Shown: positions 7,243-14,109, numbered from the stretch's first letter. The stretch: DNA of 23,156 nt from CAYVHB01 sp964450865 (GCA_964450865.1 CAYVHB010000042.1:1-23156), one strand, 5' to 3'. The notes: generated by a model not told the origin, from the letters alone. Translations and numbers: made by a program.

Positions 7243-8214
7243 ATGAATATCAAGATGAACAACCCTGAATATCCTGATTACATCTACCAGAGGGTACCCG
7301 CGTTCATGAACGTGCCGATCGCCCGGACCCGGGAACAGCTGCAAGGCTATGACGTGGCGGTCCTGGGCATGCCCTGGGAAGGCAGCGTGACCTGGGGGGT
7401 GTCAACAGGCGCCGAACTGGCAACCAAGACCATCCGCTCGGCTTCGGTCCGTTACAGCGGCTACATGCCGGAAGTCGACGTCAATATTTTCGACTCGCTC
7501 ACGGTCTGTGATTACAGCGACGTCGATGTTTTCCCGGGCGATGTCGAAGAGTCCTACCGCCGGTTTGAAAGCCGCCTGCGCGACATCTATGAAGTCGGTT
7601 CGTTCCCGATCGTCATCGGCGGCGACCATGGCATCACCTATCCGGCCGTCAAGGTCCTGGGTGAATACACCGAAGGCAAAATCGGTATCATCCATTTCGA
7701 CGCCCATTATGACAACAAGCCGGAATTCGAAGGCGACAAATTCGCCCGCTGCTGCCCCTTCTACAACATTGCCGAATTGCCCCATGTCAAGACCAGCAGC
7801 ATGGTCCATGTCGGCATCCGCGGCCCGCGCAACACGAAGTCCCAGGGCGACTTTGCCAAAAGCATCGGTGCAACCACCATCACCAGCTTCGAGATCGCCC
7901 GCCGCGGCATCGAAGCCGTGATCGAGGATGCTTACAGAATCGCTTCCGAAGGTACGGATAAGGTCTATGTCACCGTCTGCAGCGACATTCTTGACATCGC
8001 CTTCAATCCGGGCGGCCCGCCGGATCCGTGCGGCCTAAGCTCCTATGAACTGGCCTATGCCCTGTTTACCCTGGCGTCCCGGGGGATCGGCGGCTTTGAT
8101 ATCCTTGAATTCTATCCGCCAGCCGATCCGAACAACGAAGCTTCGCACACAGCCGCCTGGCTGATCCAGTATGTGATGGCCGGGATGGTCAAGCACCAGC
8201 AAAACCAGGAGTGA
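7243..8214 (+). CDS. Ureohydrolase (arginase/agmatinase) family protein with altered active site
   Basis: An arginase-fold hydrolase; known members cleave guanidino compounds or formimino groups using a two-Mn (or Ni) centre. Family marks are GMPWEGSVTWGVSTGAE (about 42-58), IGGDHGITYP with ligand His129, HFDAHYD with Asp153, His155 and Asp157, the CSDILDIAFNPGGPPDP block (246-262) and DILEFYPPADPNNEASHTAAW (287-306). Two departures are seen by eye: the first Asp of the usual D-x-D in the SIDIDVLDPAFAPG block is Cys246 here (the second, Asp248, is kept), and the catalytic-loop H-G-x-P-F appears as E-G-D-K-F (Glu163). Length 323 is normal. GGAGA sits almost against the ATG at 7243, so the ATG at 7255 could be the real start. 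livF follows 6 bp later, so co-transcription is near certain. Substrate unknown; possibly the solute carried by the transporter. Confidence 0.85.
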   Translation: MNIKMNNPEYPDYIYQRVPAFMNVPIARTREQLQGYDVAVLGMPWEGSVTWGVSTGAELATKTIRSASVRYSGYMPEVDVNIFDSLTVCDYSDVDVFPGDVEESYRRFESRLRDIYEVGSFPIVIGGDHGITYPAVKVLGEYTEGKIGIIHFDAHYDNKPEFEGDKFARCCPFYNIAELPHVKTSSMVHVGIRGPRNTKSQGDFAKSIGATTITSFEIARRGIEAVIEDAYRIASEGTDKVYVTVCSDILDIAFNPGGPPDPCGLSSYELAYALFTLASRGIGGFDILEFYPPADPNNEASHTAAWLIQYVMAGMVKHQQNQE

Positions 8215-8220
8215 TCAGTC

Positions 8221-8931
8221 ATGCTGAAGATCGAATCGCTTGAAGTCCGCTATGGCGTAATTCCAGCCATCAAGAACATGAGCCTGACCGTTGAAGAAGG
8301 CGAGATCGTGACCTTGATCGGCGGTAATGGCGCCGGCAAGTCAACGACCCTGAAGACCATATCCGGCCTGGTCAAGCCAGCCAAAGGCAGGATTGTTTTC
8401 AACGGCCAGGATATCACCGGCCGGCCGGCCCATGAAATTGTCGCCCAGGGCCTTTTCCAGGCGCCGGAGGGCCGTGGGATCTTTGCCAACCTGACGGTGA
8501 TGGAGAACCTGATGCTGGGAGCCTATCTGCGCAAGGACAAGGCCCAGGCCAGGGAAGTCGACCTGCCCATGGTCTTCGAGCGATTCCCGCGCCTGAAGGA
8601 ACGGGTGAAACAAATGGCCGGCACCCTGAGCGGGGGCGAACAGCAGATGCTGGCGATCGCCCGCAGCCTGATCGGTCACCCCAAACTGCTGCTGCTCGAT
8701 GAGCCGTCCATGGGCCTGTCACCGATCCTGGTCAAGGAAATCTTCAAGATCATCAAGGACATCAACCAGAAGAACGGGACGACCATCCTGCTGGTCGAGC
8801 AGAACGCCCGCCTGGCCCTGAAAGCAGCCCACCGGGCCTATGTCCTGGAGACCGGCGAGATCGTCGCCGCCGGCCGGGCCAGTGACATGCTGCAGGACAA
8901 GGAAATCAACAAAGCATATCTGGGGTATTGA
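8221..8931 (+). CDS. livF: Liv-type ABC transporter ATPase, LivF
   Basis: Second ATPase of the importer. Walker A is GGNGAGKSTT (about 34-43); the LivF-typical VAQGLFQAPEGRGIFANLTVMENL covers the Q-loop; the signature is LSGGEQQMLAIARSL; Walker B is LLLLDEPSMGLSP; the H-loop region is LLVEQNARLAL, with Gln in place of His as is usual in LivF. Length 236 is standard. AGGAG overlaps the stop of the ureohydrolase gene and lies about 9 nt before ATG 8221, so the two are translationally linked. A strong terminator follows at 8990. Confidence 0.93.
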   Translation: MLKIESLEVRYGVIPAIKNMSLTVEEGEIVTLIGGNGAGKSTTLKTISGLVKPAKGRIVFNGQDITGRPAHEIVAQGLFQAPEGRGIFANLTVMENLMLGAYLRKDKAQAREVDLPMVFERFPRLKERVKQMAGTLSGGEQQMLAIARSLIGHPKLLLLDEPSMGLSPILVKEIFKIIKDINQKNGTTILLVEQNARLALKAAHRAYVLETGEIVAAGRASDMLQDKEINKAYLGY

Positions 8932-8989
8932 GCCGGCTGTTTTCTTGATTCAAGAACTCATCGTATAAAATTCATTCGGTCACTGCGTC

Positions 8990-9044
8990 GCCCGATGCCT
9001 GCTCAAAAGCCAGCCCGGCTGCTGAGCAGGTATCGGGCATTTTG
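8990..9044 (+). terminator. Rho-independent terminator of the liv operon
   Basis: A 16-bp stem formed by 8990-9005 (GCCCGATGCCTGCTCA) and 9023-9038 (TGAGCAGGTATCGGGC), with one G-U pair, is followed by ATTTTGTC. It lies about 60 bp after the livF stop and closes the six-gene unit. Confidence 0.8.
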
Positions 9045-9062
9045 TCGTCTGTTTTTCGCCAT

Positions 9063-9296
9063 TTATTCAAAGAATCCCGGGTCACGCAGGCCGCGGTTTG
9101 CATGGTTTTCAATTTCGAAAATTTTGTTCTCCCAGTTGCGGAAAACAGCCTTTTCCTTGCCAATATAAAGCAGATAGTTCGGGATCAGCGGCATCTTGCC
9201 CAGGTCAGCCAGCCCATTGAAAAAGTAGGTAGGCACAGCCAGGCCTGACGTGTAGTCACGCAGGGGATAGACTGGCGGCGAATGGGGCAGCCGGGG
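9063..9296 (-). pseudogene. C-terminal remnant of a lysine-2,3-aminomutase (KamA) family radical SAM enzyme
   Basis: A minus-strand frame from about 9296 down to a stop at 9063-9065 reads PLRDYTSGLAVPTYFF, GKMPLIPNYLLYIGKEK and AVFRNWENKIFEIEN in order. This follows the KamA/glutamate-aminomutase C-terminal pattern (LRGHTSGYAVPTF, GKIPxMPNY, LRNxEG), which includes the PLP- and substrate-domain end of the enzyme. There is no start codon, the frame closes with a stop just upstream, and the radical SAM CxxxCxxC core is absent from the window. It is therefore a truncated remnant of roughly 75 codons. The assignment rests on recalled family motifs. Confidence 0.65.
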
Positions 9297-9472
9297 TCAG
9301 CGGGATCGATCAGCGACCTGACAGCCTGAGCTTCAGGGCCAGGCGAATGGCGCAAAAGTCACTACCCATACCTTCACCACACAGGCTGGTAAAGTCATCG
9401 ACAAGCACGCCCTCCAGATTGACATCAAGTGTCCGATAAAAAGACCAACCTGTCCGCAATATATCGGGTATA

Positions 9473-9509
9473 ATCATGTGAATCGCGTGCATCATGTGAA
9501 TTACGCGTG
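9473..9509 (+). repeat. Tandem 18-bp repeats between a -10 box and a small ORF
   Basis: ATCATGTGAAT occurs at 9473-9483 and 9491-9501, each followed within a few bases by CGCGTG (9484-9489 and 9504-9509). They start directly at a TATAAT (9469-9474) and end 20 bp before the small ORF at 9530. The position fits a regulator-binding pair, but no matching -35 box is clear. Confidence 0.45.
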
Positions 9510-9529
9510 TCATGACGGGGGGCGATATC

Positions 9530-9673
9530 ATGCTGGAGTTTATTTCCGCGTTCATCAAGTTCATACTCAAATTCACATTTCAGGTTCTGGTCTTTATTGT
9601 GGCGGTTTCCTTCGGAGTGTTGCTTCGTCTGTTAAAACTTTCCGCGCAACCGGTAAGACGAAGACGCTATTGA
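9530..9673 (+). CDS. Possible 47-residue single-pass membrane miniprotein
   Basis: ATG at 9530 is preceded by a GGGGGG run about 7 nt upstream. The 47-codon frame reads MLEFISAFIKFILKFTFQV, then a hydrophobic LVFIVAVSFGVLLRLL core and a basic tail ending RRRRY. This is the composition of a small inner-membrane protein with one helix and a positive cytoplasmic end. A TATAAT lies at 9469-9474. I recognise no family. It sits among decayed genes, so it could be a remnant or chance ORF; the ribosome binding site together with the clean topology makes it worth listing. Confidence 0.4.
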   Translation: MLEFISAFIKFILKFTFQVLVFIVAVSFGVLLRLLKLSAQPVRRRRY

Positions 9674-10006
9674 GGGAACCGGGAAAAACAGCCGGACACC
9701 CGGCCATAACGAACAACAGCGCATCAGGCCCCTTCCCTGTACGTAGCCGGTCCGCACCAGACGGAAATGCAGGACTGTTACGGGCCATACAGGATGCCGT
9801 CCTTTTCCTGTCAATCGCCGATCTGATCACAGGATATCATGGCATCCCTTATGCTCGCCTCAGCAGTGCCGACCGGCTGAACGCTATTTCCGGATGGCCG
9901 ATCACCTGAAAGCCAACTGATTGGGCCAGTTCAACGGAACGCATGAAAGCTGCTGACGTGACAAAACCACCAGGGACAGACCAGGACCTTGTGGGGCGGG
10001 AATATC
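9674..10006. other. Non-genic stretch with an unassigned minus-strand relic
   Basis: No intact gene is seen. A minus-strand frame at 9849-9971 looks protein-like (GGFVTSAAFMRSVELAQSVG then FQVIGHPEIAFSRS) before a TAA stop. It faintly resembles the V-T-S-A-x-H-M-x-R-A motif region of YdcF/DUF218 proteins, but the histidine is missing and the match is too short to name. Other open frames here look like chance ORFs. Confidence 0.35.
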
Positions 10007-10474
10007 CTATTTGGCTGCATATTCACGCGCTTCCTTGCCGGTTATATGTTCAACATCGACAGCCAGGATACAGGCCTGCGAGCACCGGGCGATTTCCGCC
10101 TGCCTGGCTGCCTCGGGCTGGTCTGCGCAATATTTATTGACCAGGGCTGTGAACGCCTGCTGCCGTTCCTCGCCCGCCACGATCCTGGCCAGGCCGAAGG
10201 CAATCACGCTGCGGAAATAAGTTGTGTATTCGGCGCCCATAATCGTATCCTCATCAACGACGGCAAAGGACACCTTGGGATGATTCATGATCGCGCTGAT
10301 CTTGTGGCCATCTTTCGCGGCATGAAAGTAAATCTTTTCATTGAGATAAACATAACTGAGTGGCACAGCATAAGGGTACCCATCGTCCCCCAGACAGGCC
10401 AGGACACCATGGGTGCAACGGCCCATGACCGCCGCGGTGTCTTGAGCCGACAGCGCCTGTTTCCCTCTTCTCAT
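10007..10474 (-). CDS. Nim-type pyridoxamine 5'-phosphate oxidase-like flavin-binding protein
   Basis: A split-barrel FMN-binding protein of the NimA/5-nitroimidazole reductase-like group; relatives bind FMN and some reduce nitroimidazoles, while most are of unknown role. Visible marks are the N-terminal MRRGKQALS, THGVLACLGDDGYPYAVPLSYVY, IYFHAAKDGHKISAI, VSFAVVDEDTI, YFRSVIAFGLARIV and the late acidic/aromatic helix region. I start it at ATG 10474, where the MRR-x-x-x-x-L-S pattern matches the family; an in-frame TTG at 10486 would add four residues and is preceded by a stop. No good ribosome binding site is adjacent; AAAGGAG lies about 40 nt upstream. Its promoter appears to be the one at 12403-12431, now separated from it by a group II intron. 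Confidence 0.82.
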   Translation of the reverse strand: MRRGKQALSAQDTAAVMGRCTHGVLACLGDDGYPYAVPLSYVYLNEKIYFHAAKDGHKISAIMNHPKVSFAVVDEDTIMGAEYTTYFRSVIAFGLARIVAGEERQQAFTALVNKYCADQPEAARQAEIARCSQACILAVDVEHITGKEAREYAAK

Positions 10475-10542
10475 CTTTCTGAACAACGGAAATCAGTCGA
10501 GTAGACAGATTCGACACTCCTTTCATTGTACTTGTTTACAAT

Positions 10543-10601
10543 GTGAAGGGATGTCTCTGCCCCTCACAGAACCGGACGTGCGATTTTCCCGCATCCGGCT
10601 C
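10543..10601 (-). ncRNA. Group II intron domains V and VI
   Basis: On the minus strand 10601-10569 folds as the characteristic domain V hairpin: GAGCCGGA pairs with TCCGGTTC around GCGGGAAAATCGC, with the catalytic triad region AGC at its base. It is followed by domain VI at 10567-10543, where GTGAGGGG pairs with CCCTTCAC. These two domains fix the type of element and its 3' end. Confidence 0.85.
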
Positions 10602-10602
10602 T

Positions 10603-12012
10603 TCAGATCGTCTTCGGTAGCCATTGCCATATGTCCTGCGTGAGGTGTGGTTTGGGAACATAGAAATTCCAAATTCTCAGAAACTTCGGGTATGGCAGCC
10701 TGCCTTTCTGATCACGCCGGTTCAGCATCCTGTACGTTTCGTATTTCAGGTATTTCCAGTATTTCAGGATACATGCAAAGTTACCGCTGACACCGTAGTA
10801 ATTGTAGTGCCCGCGTAAAATCGCCGCCAGCGTCTTCATGGTCTCCGGTACGGGTTTTGTCAACCGCATTTTCAGCCACTCTTTTGCGCTCTGTTTCTTT
10901 GCTTTCAGTTTCTTCCTGCTCGATCGAACACCTAATCGGTATTTGCCCCCTCGGGTTTTCGTGTTGAAAAACGTAAACCCCAGAAAGTCAAAGTCCTCTT
11001 TGGTTCCTTTGTACCGACCTATTGGCAGGATCCGCGTCTTCTCCATTGCCATCTCCAGCGCGAAGGCTTTGAGCCTCAATGACAGCTTTCCCATCACCCG
11101 CTCGGCGTCTTTCTCGTATTGAAACAGCACCAGAAAATCATCCGCATATCGTACGTAGTAAGCCTCTCCTTCCAGATCCGGCTTCACACAGGTCTCGAAC
11201 CACCAATCCAGCACATAGTGAAGATAGACATTGGCCAATACCGGCGAAATCAGGCCCCCTTGCGGCGTCCCTCGGTCGCTTGGTATTTGCTTGCCTTCCT
11301 CCATGACTCCGGCGATCAGGAATCGTTTGATGTAGCGCAGAAAGTTCTTGTCCTCAATGTCATTGCCCAGGAATTTCATCAGCCAGTCATGATCTACATT
11401 GTCGAAGAAGCCTTTAATGTCTGCTTCCAACACATAGCTCACTTTCTTGGTCATGACGGTCTGGTTAATGATCCGCACCACCTGGTGCGCATTCCGCCCC
11501 GGCCGAAACCCGTATGAGCAGTCCAGAAACCTCGGTTCGTAGACATCATTCAGGATATCGGCCATGACCCCTTGCACAAGTTTGTCCTCATACGTTGGGA
11601 TTCCCAACGGCCGCATCTTCCCATTTGCTTTGGGGATGTATGTCCGCCTCACCGCCTGTGGCTTGTAACTGAACTGCTTCATCCGCCCGATCAGGTCAGT
11701 CAGGTTTTCGTTCAGTTTCTCGCCATATTCTTCCTTAGTGACTCTGTCCACGCCTGTAGCTTTCCGGCCACTCTGATTCCGGTGTTCCTCCCGCAGCGTT
11801 TCCTCGTTGACAAGGCACATTAAATTCTGCACCTTCCGTCGATTCTCCGACTGCCACCTTATTCCCTTTGATTCTTGTTCCATAGCTTTTCCGTCTCCTG
11901 TACGGCCTATGCTTCCTCGCCGGGATCGACGTTCTGTGACCCCCTTGGCTCCAGACGATTTCTCGCCCTTCTTCGCTACTATGAGGTCATCCGACTTCTG
12001 ACGGACCGTCAA
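10603..12012 (-). CDS. ltrA: Group II intron-encoded reverse transcriptase/maturase
   Basis: It promotes intron splicing and retrohoming by binding the intron RNA and copying it into DNA. Reverse transcriptase blocks are in order: TGVDRVTKEEY, RRTYIPKANGKMRPLGIPT, FLDCSYGFRPGRNAHQ, YVLEADIKGFFDNVDHDWL, GTPQGGLISPVLANVYL, the catalytic YYVRYADDFLVL, then DFLGFTFF. The maturase (X) domain follows with LRGHYNYYGVSGN. The protein ends at about IWNFYVPKPH without a Cys-rich HNH endonuclease domain, so it belongs to the endonuclease-lacking bacterial classes. The start is TTG at 12012, with GGAGAGG a few bases upstream. All key residues, including YADD, are present and the frame is intact, so it should be active. 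Confidence 0.93.
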   Translation of the reverse strand: MTVRQKSDDLIVAKKGEKSSGAKGVTERRSRRGSIGRTGDGKAMEQESKGIRWQSENRRKVQNLMCLVNEETLREEHRNQSGRKATGVDRVTKEEYGEKLNENLTDLIGRMKQFSYKPQAVRRTYIPKANGKMRPLGIPTYEDKLVQGVMADILNDVYEPRFLDCSYGFRPGRNAHQVVRIINQTVMTKKVSYVLEADIKGFFDNVDHDWLMKFLGNDIEDKNFLRYIKRFLIAGVMEEGKQIPSDRGTPQGGLISPVLANVYLHYVLDWWFETCVKPDLEGEAYYVRYADDFLVLFQYEKDAERVMGKLSLRLKAFALEMAMEKTRILPIGRYKGTKEDFDFLGFTFFNTKTRGGKYRLGVRSSRKKLKAKKQSAKEWLKMRLTKPVPETMKTLAAILRGHYNYYGVSGNFACILKYWKYLKYETYRMLNRRDQKGRLPYPKFLRIWNFYVPKPHLTQDIWQWLPKTI

Positions 12013-12402
12013 GTCCTCTCCATTTACAAGACTTCAATCGCTCTTACCGTTTGCCTTGCGGCTCCCGGAACCCGTCAGACCTCCCAGGTATACCTGTCTG
12101 ACCTTTGCGTACTTGCCACGCTCTATTGACCCCGGTGGAACCTGACCCGGTCTCGCATAACGTCCGGGCCATTGCTGCCTGCTGTCAAGAGGAGAACATC
12201 GGCTTCCACTCTATATTACTTACGGGGCTGAATCGCTTCACGCTTGCGCATTGCGGCTCTTACGCTCCAACTGCCTACGCTTAAACCTCACCTCGCGGCT
12301 TCGGCTCCAAGGCTGTGTACCGGCTGGGCGCTACCCCTTTACCGGGTGTGGACTCCCACCACACTATCTGACAAGCACCGAACTGGCGCACCCTCTCTAT
12401 AG

Positions 12403-12431
12403 ATTATATTCAACTAAAATTAGCCTTTCAA
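12403..12431 (-). promoter_or_regulatory. Promoter of the Nim-type gene, now directly upstream of the intron
   Basis: On the minus strand TTGAAA (12431-12426) and TATAAT (12408-12403) are exactly 17 bp apart, a near-consensus promoter. The intron's first base is at 12391, 11 nt after the -10 box, so transcription would start only a few bases before the intron. After splicing, the leader would join to ATTGTAAACAAG and the AAAGGAG upstream of the Nim-type gene. Confidence 0.7.
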
Positions 12432-12499
12432 GAATTTTGTCGTTGCTTGAAGAACGGAGGGACCCAGCACATGAACTGAAACAAATGAAACGGACGCGC

Positions 12500-12552
12500 A
12501 TTGGCTTTCCGCCATCCTATTTGATATTGACATGGGAGGGCGGAAAGCCAAT
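12500..12552. repeat. 14-bp perfect inverted repeat downstream of the ammonium transporter gene
   Basis: ATTGGCTTTCCGCC (12500-12513) is exactly complementary to GGCGGAAAGCCAAT (12539-12552), with a 25-nt loop. It lies 28 bp past the stop of the minus-strand transporter gene and about 70 bp upstream of the promoter at 12431. On the plus strand it is followed by GATTATTTTG; on the minus strand no T-tract follows. It may serve as the 3' processing hairpin of the transporter mRNA. Confidence 0.6.
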
Positions 12553-12579
12553 GATTATTTTGTCAGGTCGCCTAGCTGG

Positions 12580-13746
12580 TCAAGCAGCCACAAACTCATC
12601 CTCATCTTCATAGACTTTTTCTTTAGCGCCGGTCAGCCTGATCAGAAATCCGCCCATAGTTCCCGCCGCAAAAGCCAGAATGATTGTAAAGGCAATACCG
12701 ATAAACTGCGCCGCGGCTATGCCCGGAACGACAGCAATAGCGATCAGGCCGCCCAGCAAGCCAGGCATGCCATGCAGATTATGGACACCACAGGTGTCAA
12801 TGATTTTGAATCTAGCCTGCATTTGGGGCTGGATAACAGTATATCCGACGACACAAACTGTGCCGGCCAATAAGCCGATCAGAAATGCAACTGGAGGTGA
12901 GACCAGATTGCATGTGGCCCCGATTGCAACCCCGCCGGCCAGTGAGGCATTTGCGACATCGGCAATGGCAATTTTCCCTTTTCTCAGGAAAGTACTAAAC
13001 AGGAAGGTAGCCAGTGTTGCCCCGCACAAGGCAAGAATTGTGTTGATGACTGTTGGGGCGAATTGCGTTTCGGGCACAATTGCGGCACAAAAACTTGGCC
13101 AGAACAGCCAAAGCACCATGGAACCCAGCATGGAGAAACGATCTGAAGTATCGTCACTTTCAATGGCCTGGGCGAAATGTTTGGCCTTGGATAAGGCAAC
13201 AGCCAAACCCAGTCCGAAGTATGCGCCAAAAGCATGAATGACAATCGAACCTGCGGCATCGACAAATCCTTTGGTAATCCCCAGGCCGCCGTCTAGAACA
13301 AGCCATTCATTGAGCATGTAAACCGGAATGGCCAGAAGCGATAAAATGGCATACTGGTAAACCCGAAGCCGGCCAAGTACGGCACCCATTGAAATCAGCG
13401 CAGCAGCAACGGCGAATTCAGCCAGCAGCAAGGCATGGACATTATCGGCCGGGATAACCTCGGCGGACAAGATTCCCGTTGAACGCAGAAAGAGATAGAA
13501 TGGCAAGCCTGCGCCGACGACCAGGTAGGTTCCTGTTGTCGCACTGTAGCCATATTTTTTAACAAATACCATTAAGAAGCCGAAACCGACCAGCAACATA
13601 GCCAGAATATTGATCGAAAAATTATATTGTTGGACCTGACGCAACCCATTTTCGACTGTCGTTCCAGCATCAGCTGCAAATACATTGGTTGTGATGCTTA
13701 ATGTCACCATCAAGCCGAGAAGAATGAGCGTGAACCTCTTTTTCAT
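12580..13746 (-). CDS. Ammonium transporter family protein, Rh-type
   Basis: A polytopic membrane channel for ammonia/ammonium. It has a signal-peptide-like N-terminus (MKKRFTLILLGLMVTLSITT, cleavage after VFA-A), then about 11 hydrophobic helices. The pore motifs are of Rh rather than classical Amt type: SIVIHAFGAYFGL with the first pore His, LGSMVLWLFWPSF, and IDTCGVHNLHGMPGLLGG with the second His block. Length 388 after the chosen start is normal. I start at ATG 13746 because GGGGGG lies 7 nt upstream; a TTG at 13761 lies before that ribosome binding site. No P-II (glnK) gene is next to it, although classical amtB is usually paired with one, in keeping with Rh-like members. The C-terminus is short and acidic (YEDEDEF). 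Confidence 0.88.
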   Translation of the reverse strand: MKKRFTLILLGLMVTLSITTNVFAADAGTTVENGLRQVQQYNFSINILAMLLVGFGFLMVFVKKYGYSATTGTYLVVGAGLPFYLFLRSTGILSAEVIPADNVHALLLAEFAVAAALISMGAVLGRLRVYQYAILSLLAIPVYMLNEWLVLDGGLGITKGFVDAAGSIVIHAFGAYFGLGLAVALSKAKHFAQAIESDDTSDRFSMLGSMVLWLFWPSFCAAIVPETQFAPTVINTILALCGATLATFLFSTFLRKGKIAIADVANASLAGGVAIGATCNLVSPPVAFLIGLLAGTVCVVGYTVIQPQMQARFKIIDTCGVHNLHGMPGLLGGLIAIAVVPGIAAAQFIGIAFTIILAFAAGTMGGFLIRLTGAKEKVYEDEDEFVAA

Positions 13747-14041
13747 ATAATTTCCCCCCAATATTGAATAGAAATTAAGCGCTGGTCGCGCATATTTCGC
13801 AAGCCAAAGTGTATAGACAACATCACTCCAGGTGGCCTAAGTCATAAGGACTTGGGGCAGGGATCATGCGGGTAACAGCAGGAGCAAGAAGAAGACTGCA
13901 AGTTGCACTTTATCATACGAACAGGCAATCTGCAAGATGGTCAGCTTAAACTTGCAAATAGGATCATATTAGGCAATTTTTTCCCTTGTCTGCGCCGTCA
14001 CTTTACGAGCTGGCGCACAATATACCGTTGCCTGCTTCTGG

Positions 14042-14072
14042 CAAAAAGCACCCGGATTACTCCAGGTGCTTT
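14042..14072 (-). terminator. Probable terminator, second of two
   Basis: AAAGCACC (14045-14052) pairs with GGTGCTTT (14065-14072). Read on the minus strand the stem is followed by a T run (GGTGCTTTTTGCC). It lies about 70 bp beyond the hairpin at 14114-14146 and could be a back-up terminator for the flavoprotein gene. Confidence 0.5.
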
Positions 14073-14109
14073 GTCTTGTTAATTGGCTTGGGCTCTTTCT
14101 ATTGGCATT

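Larger units (their letters stand above)
10541..12391 (-). mobile_element. Group II intron, complete, with maturase ORF
   Basis: On the minus strand the element begins GTGCGCCAG at 12391 (the GUGYG 5' consensus) and ends near 10541-10543, just after a domain VI stem. Domain V is at 10569-10601 and the reverse transcriptase ORF lies at 10603-12012. The size of about 1.85 kb is normal for a mobile bacterial intron. The 5' exon ends AGAGAGG, and AAGAGG at 12187-12192 (minus-strand CCTCTT, about 200 nt into the intron) could pair with it as EBS1. The intron sits in the leader of the Nim-type gene in the same orientation, immediately downstream of its promoter. The 3' end is uncertain by two bases. 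Confidence 0.85.

Noticed and set aside
9478..9909. A 143-codon plus-strand frame
   Set aside because: Low-complexity His/Arg/Ser-rich composition, no ribosome binding site and no family match; the small frame at 9530 on the same strand is the better candidate.
13762..13830. A sigma-54 promoter before the ammonium transporter (GG...GC elements)
   Set aside because: The TGGCTTGCGAAATATGC sequence has 12 bases between GG and GC rather than the required 10.
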